Below, one piece after another: positions 19,330-28,818 of a stretch of DNA of 64,000 bases. Positions within the stretch are counted from its first letter, which is position 1; each line of letters begins with the position of its first letter. A program made the position numbers and the translations under genes. Below the pieces are notes generated by a model. The model was not told the origin of the DNA. It saw only the letters and a list, made by a program, of their open reading frames with translations, and searched no databases. Location of the stretch: the NCBI RefSeq assembly GCF_022201045.2, contig NC_068563.1, positions 4,030,001-4,094,000 of the forward strand. The letters are read 5' to 3'. The stretch is from Citrus sinensis (taxonomy: Eukaryota; Streptophyta; Magnoliopsida; Sapindales; Rutaceae).

Positions 19330-22300
19330 ATGGCGGCAAAGTATGAAATTGAGAAATTTAACGGAAATAATTTTTCGTTGTGGAAAATGAAGATGAAAGC
19401 TGTATTAAGGAAAAATAATTGCTTGGCAGCAATTGAAGAAAGGCCCATGGAGATAACTGATGACAAGTGGAACGAGGTAGACGGCAATGCCATTTCTGAT
19501 CTACACTTGGCACTTGCGGATGGAGTATTATCCAGTGTGGCAGAGAAAAATACGGCGAAGGAAATATGGGATACTCTCACAAAATTGTACGAGGCCAAGT
19601 CACTACACAATAAAATCTTCTTGAAGAGGAAACTCTATACTCTTCGAATGGCGGAATCTACAATGGTGACCGACCACATCAACACATTGAAGACTCTATT
19701 TTCACAACTCACAACGTTGGGTCATAATATAGAGGAAAATGAACGTGCAGAGCTTCTACTTCAAAGTCTACCAGATTCGTATGATCAACTCATCATCAAC
19801 CTGACGAACAACAATCCAGTGGAGGGTCTAGTTTTCGACGATGTTGCAGCCTCCGTATTAAATGAGGAGAGCAGGCGAAAAAACAAGGAAAACAGACAAG
19901 CAAGTTCGCAGCAAGCGGAGGCGCTATCGGTGACGAGAGGAAGATCAACAGAACGCGGCCCCAGTGGGAGTCAAAATCATGGTAGATCAAAATCCAGAAG
20001 TAAGAAGAATGTTAAATGCTACAACTGTGGCAAGAAAGGGCACGTCAAAAAGGAGTGTTGGAGTAACCAGAAGAAAAGAGAGGGCAAAGAACCTGAGTCA
20101 TCAAATGCTCAGGGGTGTGTAGCAAGTACCTCGGATGATGGCGAAATTCTCTACAGTGAGGCAACAACTGTTTCAGAAGGCAGAAAACGACTTTCTGATG
20201 TCTGGCTTATAGACTCAGGAGCTACCTGGCACATGACCTCTAGGAGAGAATGGTTCCACACATATGAACCTATCTCAGGAGGATCTGTATATATGGGTAA
20301 CGATCATGCCTTGGAGATCGCTGGTATTGGTACTATCAAAATAAAAATGTTTGATGGTACAATTCGCACAATTGGGGAGGTACGACATGTCAACAGCCTA
20401 AAGAAAAATCTATTGTCTTTGGGACAAATAGACAATCATGGGTGCAAAACTCATGTGGAGAATGGAATTATGAAGATTGTTAAAGGCGCGCTTGTATTGA
20501 TGAAGGCAGAAAAGATCAGTGCTAATCTATTTATGCTTAAAGGAGAAACACTACAGGAGGCTGATGCGTGTGTCGCATCAAATGGAGAAGAGTCAACGAT
20601 GATGTGGCATCTCAAACTTGGCCACATGTCGGAACAAGGTTTGAAGATTCTCTCTGAGCGAAAATTACTTCCGGGGCTCAAATCGGTAAGTTTACCATTT
20701 TGCGAGCATTGTGTTACAAGTAAGCAGCATAGATTAAAATTCAGTAGATCTATTGCTAGAAGTAAATATATTCTAGACTTGATTCATTCTGATGTCTGGG
20801 AATCACCGGATATATCCATGGGAGGTGCAAAGTACATGGTGACTTTCATTGATGATTATTCCAGAAGATGTTGGGTGTATCCAATTAAGAAAAAGTCAGA
20901 TGTATTTCCAGTGTTTAAAGAATACAAAGCGCGGGTGGAACTTGAATCTGGTAAAAAGATCAAGTGCTTGAGGACAGATAATGGTGGAGAATATACAGAC
21001 GGCGAGTTTCTTGCTTTCTGTAAGCAAGAAGGTATTCAGAGACAGTTCACGGTGGCATACACTCCTCAACAAAATGGAGTGGCAGAACGGATGAACAGAA
21101 CTCTTACAGAAAGAATAAGAGCTATGTTGAGGACTGCTGGTCTACCCAATTCATTCTGGGCAGAAGCAGCCAAAACTGCCTGTTATATAGTAAATCGGTC
21201 GCCATCTACAGCTATTGGGTTGAAGACAGCGATGGAGATGTGGACTGGAAAGCCAGCTGATTATTCCTACCTACATGCATTTGGATGTCCTGTGTACGTG
21301 ATGTACAATGCCCAAGAAAGAACAAAGCTGGATGCAAAATCTAGAAGATGTATCTTCTTGGGGTATGCTGATGGAGTAAAGGGGTATCGTCTGTGGGACC
21401 CCACTGCCCACAAGATCGTCATCAGCAGAGATGTTATTTTTGTAGAAGATCAACTGCAAAGAAAAGATGAAGATGATGGCACTGTAAAAGAAAAGTCTGA
21501 GACTGTGCCAGTATATGTCGAAAATAATCCAGAAAATTCAGATTCTTCTGAAGCAGCACCAGAGCACGAGGAACAAGAACCAGTCGAGTCCGAGGCTCCA
21601 GAAGTTCGTCGGTCAACTCGTGAGAGACGACCGCCAACGTGGCACTCGGAGTATGTCACAGAGATCAACGTTGCATACTGTCTTCTAACAGAGGATGGAG
21701 AGCCTTCAACTTTCCATGAAGCTTTAAACAGCTCAGATGTTGCTTTGTGGATGACAGCAATGCAGGAAGAAATTGAAGCTCTACACAAGAACAAGACATG
21801 GGAACTTGTACCACTACCACGTGGAAGAAAAGCCATTAGAAACAAATGGGTCTACAAGATCAAACGTGATGGCAATGACCAAGTGGAGCGGTATCGTGCG
21901 AGACTGGTAGTGAAAGGATATGCTCAGAAAGAAGGTATTGACTTCAACGAGATATTTTCTCCGGTGGTTCGACTCACAACAGTCAGAATAGTCTTGGCAA
22001 TGTGTGCTACATTTGACCTACATCTAGAGCAGTTAGATGTTAAAACTGCATTTCTTCATGGAGAACTTGAAGAAGAAATTTATATGCTCCAACCAGAAGG
22101 TTTTGCAGAAAAAGGAAAGGAGAACTTGGTTTGCAGGTTGAACAAATCTCTATACGGTCTCAAACAGGCGCCGAGGTGTTGGTATAAGAGATTTGATTCC
22201 TTCATCATGAGCCTTGGATACAACAGACTCAGTTCAGATCATTGTACATATTACAAGAGGTTTGAAGATAATGATTTCATCATTTTATTGTTGTATGTGG

Positions 22301-23259
22301 ATGACATGTTGGTAGCAGGTCCCAACAAAGATCGAATCCAAGAATTGAAGGCACAGTTGGCTAGGGAGTTTGAAATGAAGGACTTGGGACCAGCAAACAA
22401 GATTCTAGGGATGCAAATTCACCGAGACAGAAATAACATGAAGATTTGGCTCTCACAGAAGAATTATTTGAAGAAAATCTTGCGGCGCTTCAACATGCAA
22501 GATTGTAAGTCAATTTCTACCCCACTTCCTGTTAATTTCAAATTATCCTCAAGTATGTGTCCTAGCAATGAAGCAGAGAGGAAGGAGATGTCTCGAGTAC
22601 CGTATGCATCAGTAGTGGGAAGTTTGATGTTCGCTATGATATGTACTAGACCGGACATTGCACAAGCAGTGGGAGCAGTCAGTCGATACATGGCGAATCC
22701 TAGTGGAGAGCATTGGATAGCTGTGAAGAGGATTCTGAGATACATCAGAGGAACCTCAGATGTTGCATTATGTTATGGAGGATCAGAATTTACTGTCAGG
22801 GGCTATCTGGATTCAGATTTTGCAGGAGATCTTGATAAAAGGAAATCCACTACTGGTTATGTGTTTACACTTGCGGGAGCAGCTGTAAGCTGGGTTTCGA
22901 AACTGCAGACCGTTGTGGCTTTATCTACAACAGAAGCAGAGTACATGGCAGCTACACAAGCTTGCAAGGAAGCTATTTGGATACAAAGGTTATTGGAGGA
23001 GCTCGGGCACAAACAACAGAAAATTCCTGTGTTTTGTGACAGTCAGAGTGCCTTGCACATTGCAAGGAATCCAGCCTTTCATTCCAGGACAAAACACATA
23101 GGAGTCCAGTATCACTTCGTTCGTGAAGTAGTGGAAGATGGAAGTGTGGATTTACAGAAAATCCATACGAAGGAGAACCTAGCAGATGTTTTGACCAAGC
23201 CGATAAATACTGATAAGTTTGTCTGGAGTAGATCCTCTTGTGGCCTAGCAGAAACGTAG
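19330..23259 (+). CDS. Copia gag-pol polyprotein, intact
   Basis: About 1,309 residues from the ATG at 19330 (MAAKYEIEKFNG). The frame is open 24 codons further upstream, but this start matches the usual Copia gag N-terminus. Order: gag; CCHC zinc knuckle CYNCGKKGHVKKEC (230-243); aspartic protease DSG (D295); GAG-pre-integrase HLKLGHM...CEHC; integrase catalytic triad D488, D550, E586 (35 residues between the last two); reverse transcriptase with YVDD at 989-992; RNase H with LDSDFAGD and STTEAEYMA; a C-terminal HTKENLADVLTKP. All domains are complete and uninterrupted, so the element could be autonomous. The order gag-PR-INT-RT-RH defines Copia; a Tnt1-like (Tork) lineage is likely but unproven. 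Confidence 0.97.
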   Translation: MAAKYEIEKFNGNNFSLWKMKMKAVLRKNNCLAAIEERPMEITDDKWNEVDGNAISDLHLALADGVLSSVAEKNTAKEIWDTLTKLYEAKSLHNKIFLKRKLYTLRMAESTMVTDHINTLKTLFSQLTTLGHNIEENERAELLLQSLPDSYDQLIINLTNNNPVEGLVFDDVAASVLNEESRRKNKENRQASSQQAEALSVTRGRSTERGPSGSQNHGRSKSRSKKNVKCYNCGKKGHVKKECWSNQKKREGKEPESSNAQGCVASTSDDGEILYSEATTVSEGRKRLSDVWLIDSGATWHMTSRREWFHTYEPISGGSVYMGNDHALEIAGIGTIKIKMFDGTIRTIGEVRHVNSLKKNLLSLGQIDNHGCKTHVENGIMKIVKGALVLMKAEKISANLFMLKGETLQEADACVASNGEESTMMWHLKLGHMSEQGLKILSERKLLPGLKSVSLPFCEHCVTSKQHRLKFSRSIARSKYILDLIHSDVWESPDISMGGAKYMVTFIDDYSRRCWVYPIKKKSDVFPVFKEYKARVELESGKKIKCLRTDNGGEYTDGEFLAFCKQEGIQRQFTVAYTPQQNGVAERMNRTLTERIRAMLRTAGLPNSFWAEAAKTACYIVNRSPSTAIGLKTAMEMWTGKPADYSYLHAFGCPVYVMYNAQERTKLDAKSRRCIFLGYADGVKGYRLWDPTAHKIVISRDVIFVEDQLQRKDEDDGTVKEKSETVPVYVENNPENSDSSEAAPEHEEQEPVESEAPEVRRSTRERRPPTWHSEYVTEINVAYCLLTEDGEPSTFHEALNSSDVALWMTAMQEEIEALHKNKTWELVPLPRGRKAIRNKWVYKIKRDGNDQVERYRARLVVKGYAQKEGIDFNEIFSPVVRLTTVRIVLAMCATFDLHLEQLDVKTAFLHGELEEEIYMLQPEGFAEKGKENLVCRLNKSLYGLKQAPRCWYKRFDSFIMSLGYNRLSSDHCTYYKRFEDNDFIILLLYVDDMLVAGPNKDRIQELKAQLAREFEMKDLGPANKILGMQIHRDRNNMKIWLSQKNYLKKILRRFNMQDCKSISTPLPVNFKLSSSMCPSNEAERKEMSRVPYASVVGSLMFAMICTRPDIAQAVGAVSRYMANPSGEHWIAVKRILRYIRGTSDVALCYGGSEFTVRGYLDSDFAGDLDKRKSTTGYVFTLAGAAVSWVSKLQTVVALSTTEAEYMAATQACKEAIWIQRLLEELGHKQQKIPVFCDSQSALHIARNPAFHSRTKHIGVQYHFVREVVEDGSVDLQKIHTKENLADVLTKPINTDKFVWSRSSCGLAET

Positions 23260-23322
23260 GCAACATGATTATGGCGAAGCAGAAAGGATGGTGTGGAGAT
23301 TGATTGATTTTCAATTTAATCT

Positions 23323-23335
23323 CCAAGTGGGAGAA
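23323..23335 (+). other. Polypurine tract of the Copia element
   Basis: A purine-rich stretch (AAGTGGGAGAA) directly before the 3' LTR TGTCA, the expected plus-strand priming site. Confidence 0.8.
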
Positions 23336-23880
23336 TGTCAATATTGGCATTCATCTAGAAGCTTTGAATGCATCTAGAAGCTTTGAATAAACAAGTTTTT
23401 TGCACACGGCTTTGAAGATTGAAAATGCTGAAATTGTTGAGGAAGAAAGAAGACTTTGGCAGCTGCAAAAGAGGAAGAAGAATGAAGAAAAATCAAAGGC
23501 GGTTTAAAATATAATAATATTTTATAAGCCAATTTTGGCTATATAAAGGGAGCTCTTCATTTGGTTTTAATTATTCAATTCCATTTTGAGAGGCATTCAA
23601 TTTTGTAGAGAGAGTCGAGAGTTGTGAGAAATAATTCTTGCAGAGCAGAGAGTCTAGTGAGTGAGAGATTGGGTGTATTGGGGTTTTGGGTTGTGAGCCA
23701 AAATATTACAATACTTGTAATCCTTATTTCACTAGTAAAATATTTTCTTCTGTTTTCGCCCGTGGACGTAGGCTAAAAGCCGAACCACGTAATTTCTGGT
23801 ATTCTCTTTTGTGTTTGTTCTTTATTTTCTTATAATTTTACTTTAACTGCGTGTCTGCTTCACCCACCAATTTCCTAACA
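23336..23880 (+). repeat. Copia 3' LTR
   Basis: 545 bp, TG...CA, apparently identical to 18328-18872, followed by the second GTAAC duplication. Confidence 0.95.
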
Positions 23881-23885
23881 GTAAC

Positions 23886-24174
23886 CGGATTGTATTTTCT
23901 TATTCTCAGCATAGACAAGCATTTGCTAACGTTTAGCTATCTTGACTTATAGGCTTCTCTGTGGAATAGTTTTTGAACAAGCTGCAGGAACAATCTTGCA
24001 CGTTCATTGTTTTCTGTAGAAAATCAAATGTTTTTATGCCCTTTTTTCTTTTTTCAAATCTTGAATGACCCAACAACATATATGGCAGAATCTTCATGAC
24101 AGGTTGAGTGAGCATTACTCAAAAAGACAATTTATTTCAATTTTCTCTAAACTTGCAGCATTTGGTGGTGAATA
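23886..24174. other. 3' flank of the REM copy, resuming after the retrotransposon
   Basis: Continues the sequence interrupted by the Copia insertion and matches 34,835-35,110 closely. No gene; the short minus-strand frame here is chance. Confidence 0.7.
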
Positions 24175-24685
24175 AGGGTGTTCGCAGATCGGATTTTGCA
24201 GATTAAACATTAATTCATATCCGATCCATGGTTTTACGAATTGTAAAGTTTCAATTCAATCCAATCCAATCCATGGATCAATGAATTCAATCCAAATTCA
24301 ATCCATATGTCTACTGATCGAATGCGGATTCAACTTAATCCATATCCAATCCACCATTTTGCGGATTGATTTGTAGATTAAAAATTTTTAATTCTGTTCA
24401 TTGTACAGACTAATTAAATAAAAAAATCTTATATGAAAAGAATTTTATTACTGATCAAATTCAAAATTAAAAAAGATTTAATTAAATTAAGTGTTTAAAT
24501 AAAGATAGAATAATACATTCAAAGTCTCAAAATATAACACAGTAAAAAAAAAAATCTCATTTGTTTAAATCAATACATAAAAATTAACTGAAATTATAAA
24601 AATTAACTATTTAAAAAGCTATATTTGTTTATTTAATTATTCAATTATTTAATCATATTTATTATATATTATTATCGGATACATT
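24175..24685. mobile_element. Truncated hAT-like MITE (GGTGTTCGCA family)
   Basis: Starts AAGGGTGTTCGCAGATCGGATTTTGCAGATT and carries the repeated 'ccaatccatg' words seen in 7151-7880. No right inverted end is found. Sequence changes near 24,685 to DNA matching 45,460 onward, so the element is cut at a duplication junction. Confidence 0.6.
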
Positions 24686-24689
24686 GTTA

Positions 24690-25331
24690 AAGGCTCCATT
24701 TTAACCTGTTGAAAATGGTTTCTGTCCCTTTAGTACTTATTAGTTTATTAGATTTTCTTGTTTATTAGTTGACATTTTCTTGTTTGTTTATAGCAAATAT
24801 TGTTGTTATAAGTTATAAATTGCATTTTGAAGAGTTATATATGGTGAAATCTAGCTAAACTGTTCAGCAAGCCTTCGCTTCAGAGTGAACACTTTTAATT
24901 GAATCACATTGAAGCTCATTCCTTATTGAAAAGCATTGTTTCCATTTTAATAGCGTAAATTACCAACTTTTAGTCAGCTTTCTAACTGACTGATATTTTT
25001 GTCATGGTCTTGTGTCTCAGAAGATTACTTCAAATCCTTCTTTTCTCTTGTACTGAATGGGACATATCTTTTTTTTTTTTTTTGTAGTCCTTATCTACAG
25101 TGACAGTAACTTTGTAACTGCTAGTGTTATGGAAGCACATTTTCTTGTTTACAGATACACAGTCATCTAACTTTGTTTGCTAAAATGCAGAAGTTTCCAC
25201 AAAATTTTGTGGGAAGATTGAGGGATGAACTCTCATATGTCGCTACACTCACAAATCCTAAGGGCTATGTTATGCGAGTAGGTATTACAAGAAAGGATGG
25301 AAAGATTTGATTTGATGATGGTTGGAATGAA
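24690..25331 (+). pseudogene. REM B3 fragment copied from the 45-47 kb gene
   Basis: The whole stretch follows 45,460-46,200: intron 1 end, the CAG acceptor (25188-25190) and the start of exon 2 (KFPQNFVGRLRDELS, VTRKDGK-like). The codon expected to be Trp in KIWFDDGWN is TGA at 25308-25310, and similarity stops about 20 bases later. No exon 1 and no second B3. It shows that pieces of the distal REM array were also copied next to the receptor-kinase units. Confidence 0.85.
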
Positions 25332-25509
25332 TTATATTTCAGTATGTTCCCAAAAATTGTAATGCTCGTGCCTATTTCTTAGCCAGATTTGGCTTAGAAG
25401 GAAATTCATGTGCTGTTTGGCTAGGTTCAATACCAACTGAACTGCAATGTATTTGATGTGTTGTGAGCAATGAAATATTTACTTTCTGATTAAAAAAAAA
25501 AAAGACTAA

Positions 25510-26822
25510 GGGGTTGTCTTTTAAAAAAAAAAATTATTTAATAACTTAATTGACTTAATTATAATTAGTTAAGTTATTAAATTTATTTATTTTTAACTTG
25601 ATAAAAAATTTTAATCATTAGATCATTAAGTTATTAAATCAATTTTTTTTTACTTAATCTAAAAAGTCTAAATAATATCATTAAAATATATTCTCTAAAG
25701 TATCCCTATCTAATTCATTAATTTACATTCTTACCCAAATAAATTAGCATTATCACCTATTTTTATAACTTGTGATAATACAGTGATGGACTATTATTTT
25801 TTTATTTTTTATTTTCTTCAAATTAGCATTATCTATCTTCACATTTTTTATGAATATTTTTTCATATAAACACATCATAAACTACAACAAAATTAATTAA
25901 CATATACCAATTAAGAATATTAAAAGATTGTATTCAATTAACTTGATGTATGTTATGATAACATATTATCTTATTTATTTTCTTTGAGCATTTATTATTT
26001 TTTCATATTTATAATTTATAATGGCACAAATATGACAAAATAATATGTTATTACAATAAAGGACAAAATAAAAAGATTGTATTCAATTGAACATAATGTA
26101 TGTTATGATAACTATTGGCACCCCTCTATAATCCTTATAAAACCCCTCTCCTCTTACAATTACGTTAAAGGACAAAATAATCTAGTTATACCATTATATT
26201 TATCTTTTCAACTCTTTACACCACACAACTACATCAAAGTCTTTTACAATTTTATTTCCTCACAAACAACTTTTTTCTTGAGAAATTTACAACACTTATT
26301 TTTAATTTTAAAAAATAAGTAATAGCTATTTGAGTCCACTTTAATTTACAAAACTTTCTAAACTTATTTTTAATTTTAAAAAATAAATAATAGTTATTTG
26401 TGTCCACTTTAATTCTACTTAATTCTTACATGTATTTGATTTTTTTTTAGTAAAATATGTATGATTTAAAAATTTAAAAATTTATAAAAATAATATTTGT
26501 AATTAGAGTTATTTTGAAGAAACTGAATTGTTTTTCTTTTTGAATAAAAAAATTGAAGAAATAGAAAAGGATATTTTGGGAATCAAAATGGGTTTTGGTA
26601 AAAAAAGGGGGGGGGGGTTGAAAAGAAAGTTATAGGGTGCTAATAGTCCCACTCTATTAAATAATAGTTTTTATATTTTTTAAGTTAAAAACAAACAACT
26701 TAATATTTATTTTTAGTGATTAAAAAAAATAAATATATTATTCATATTAAGATATTTAGCTCTATTCAGAATTTAAACTAATTTAGATCTATTAAGATTT
26801 TAAACAAAAAACAAATACCACC
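25510..26822. mobile_element. Possible PIF/Harbinger-type element with an insert
   Basis: Ends GGGGTTGTCTTTT and (inverse) GGTGGTATTTGTTTTT are flanked by TAA at 25507-25509 and 26823-26825. The interior is AT-rich and non-coding, with repeated words such as 'ttgtattcaatt' (25,929 and 26,077) and 'gtccactttaatt' (26,335 and 26,402). End similarity is weak, so the borders are tentative. Confidence 0.4.
26113..26645. mobile_element. Possible nested MITE with TATTGGCACCC ends
   Basis: TATTGGCACCCCTCTATAA at 26113 and its near inverse ...TTATAGGGTGCTAATA at 26645 bound about 530 bases of non-coding AT-rich sequence with a G run (26606-26616). No clear target duplication was found. Confidence 0.45.
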
Positions 26823-26825
26823 TAA

Positions 26826-28029
26826 GGTTAGAGGTTATTTCCCTTATTTGAGATTATATCTTTATTTTTTTTTACTGTCTTTAACAACATTAACAAAATA
26901 CTCATATATTTTTTTTTCTTTAAATACTTATTCATTTATTCACATGATAAATAAAAAGTAAAGAAATAAGTTTTTTTTTACCAAAAGACTATTCAAATAA
27001 AACAAATTTATATTATTTTAATTAAGTTCTTCTCTCACAAAATTAAACTACCCTCATTTTTTTCAATAATGTCAATAATGTTAAGCATCTCAATATTTGA
27101 GTTTTAATATTATATGTCACTCATCTATTGGATGATTTATTTTATAATTTGTAAAATTCTTTAAACACCATCCAATGAATGAATGTCATATCAATTAAGA
27201 TTCAAATTAAAATTTAAATGTTTGGATGCTTAGAATCACTAATGCAGTAATTATAGTACTTCTATCTTATAATCATGATATAAAAAAATAATGTGATATT
27301 ATTTGATTAGTATTTTGAAAATTTAATTATTGATATGGCTTTTTAAATAAATAATAAAATTTTATTTAAAGAAATTGTTAATAATACTCTAATGCTATAG
27401 TGTCATTTAATTCTTTAGAGAAAGAGAAAAAAACAAACATAAAAAATAAGGGGAGACGCCCTTTTTTTTTTTTTTAATCCAAGCCAGGTGAGGCGTCGGT
27501 CTCTAGTGGCAAATGCCAATCAACAACTTGCCTCCAATAATTTATTGATAAGATGAAAAGGAATGTAAAATTATGCATTAATGTGTTAGCTGGCATACCC
27601 CGTTGTCTTTAATGTCTTAGTGCATCCCCCGATTCACGTGGAAGCATCCACTATCCAGGGCTATAAAAGTCTTTCTGAGCATCATGGCTTCTCCTTCGGG
27701 ATCGGGCCTCGCCCTTTTCTTGGAAGGTTGAAAAAAATGCAAAGAATTATGAGATTTAAATAGTAATAATATCCTCTTAATAACAATTATCATCAGGGTG
27801 TCGTATAAATCTCAGTCCCACCGTGTATTACAAAAAGAAAAAGTATAGATCCCCGATCCTGGAGGAAGCATCGTATAGGCTAATTAAAAGTCTTTTGAGC
27901 ATTTCGGAGAAAAGTCTCTTGTGCATGATCACCAGGCACGCAACTACTTCATAAAATCAAAAAGAAATATGAGATTTGAACAATATTTAAACAAATTAAA
28001 GGGCAAAAAAAGGGGCAGACCAACACATG
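26826..28029. other. AT-rich intergenic DNA 3' of the right receptor kinase
   Basis: No gene seen. From about 27,500 it parallels 6,885-8,350 (see 'gtgttagctggcat', 'cccaccgtgtattac'), the downstream flank shared by the receptor-kinase copies. Confidence 0.5.
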
Positions 28030-28676
28030 CTACGCCCGTGCAGACAAAGGTCTTCCGAGGGGCATGCTTATTTTCTTTTTTTTGTCTTCAGGACAAACAG
28101 AAGTCTCAAGAATTTTCTTTCTAATCAAACGCAGTCTTGACTCAACATCATTGAGTTTCATCCTCTCTCTAGGACGTTCAGCCGAACAAGCAACTCCAAT
28201 TTCGCATATAGAATTGACGCATTCCAAAATTATGCTAACGTGAGTACTAGTGCTTGACGAAGATGATGCATGCATGCACATTGTTCTGTCCTCTTCAATT
28301 TCCTGAAGATTGAAATCATTCAGAATCTCTTCTACTCGTTGAGACAAAGCCATTTTAACGAAGTTACGAACGTTCAACTTCCCTGTGAATAGATGGGTGC
28401 CAATGTAAAATAACTTGAGTGGAAAAAAAAAATGTCTGAGTTTGAATTCGCCTCGCATGAATGAGAGAAAATTGGATTGCTGTTAGCCTACAATAATAAT
28501 AATTTAAAAAAAAAAAACTTGCCTGTGAACATTCCATCAGTGGGTCTGATTCCTGTGAATATTTCTAATAAAAGAATTCCAAAACTATACACATCACCAT
28601 ATGTTGAAGCCTCAAATCCCATATACACCTCACCATATGTTGAATCCTCAAATCCCATATCATAGTCTGTATTAAA
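28030..28676 (-). pseudogene. Detached C-lobe exon of the second kinase domain
   Basis: Minus strand after an AG acceptor near 28,676: DYDMGFE..STYG..VYSFGILLLEIFTGIRPTDGMFTGK, then (28,390 down) LNVRNFVKMALSQRVEEIL, SIILECVNSICEIGVACSAE, RPRERMKLNDVESRL. Two local accidents are visible. A 30-bp in-frame tandem duplication repeats YMGFE.STYG.V (about 28,600-28,655). A roughly 140-bp insertion splits the exon between two copies of a TTCACAGG.AAGTT word (28,378 and 28,518). It would complete the second kinase of the upstream gene, but that frame already stops at 28,819. Confidence 0.8.
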
Positions 28677-28818
28677 AATGTCAAATACTGTTAGCAACAC
28701 TTTAAAGGACCGGATGACGCATTTGAATGCAGTTTCACAGATCTGAGAAATTATTTTTCTTATGAAACTGTAATTAACAAATAAAAAACAGAGTACGTGG
28801 GGGAATATAGTCAGTAGA

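Larger units (their letters stand above)
18328..23880 (+). mobile_element. Full-length Ty1/Copia LTR retrotransposon
   Basis: A 5,553-bp element with two 545-bp LTRs starting TGTCAATATTGG and ending TTTCCTAACA. It is flanked by the 5-bp duplication GTAAC (18323-18327, 23881-23885). The duplicate locus near 34,832 has one GTAAC and no insertion. It has an initiator-Met-tRNA-type primer site, a purine tract before the 3' LTR and one intact gag-pol frame. The LTRs look identical by eye, pointing to a very recent insertion. It sits in sense orientation just 3' of the broken REM copy. Confidence 0.97.

Noticed and set aside
19284-23350. Several antisense frames across the Copia element
   Set aside because: They mirror the gag-pol codons; no retroviral-type extra gene (such as env) is present in either strand.
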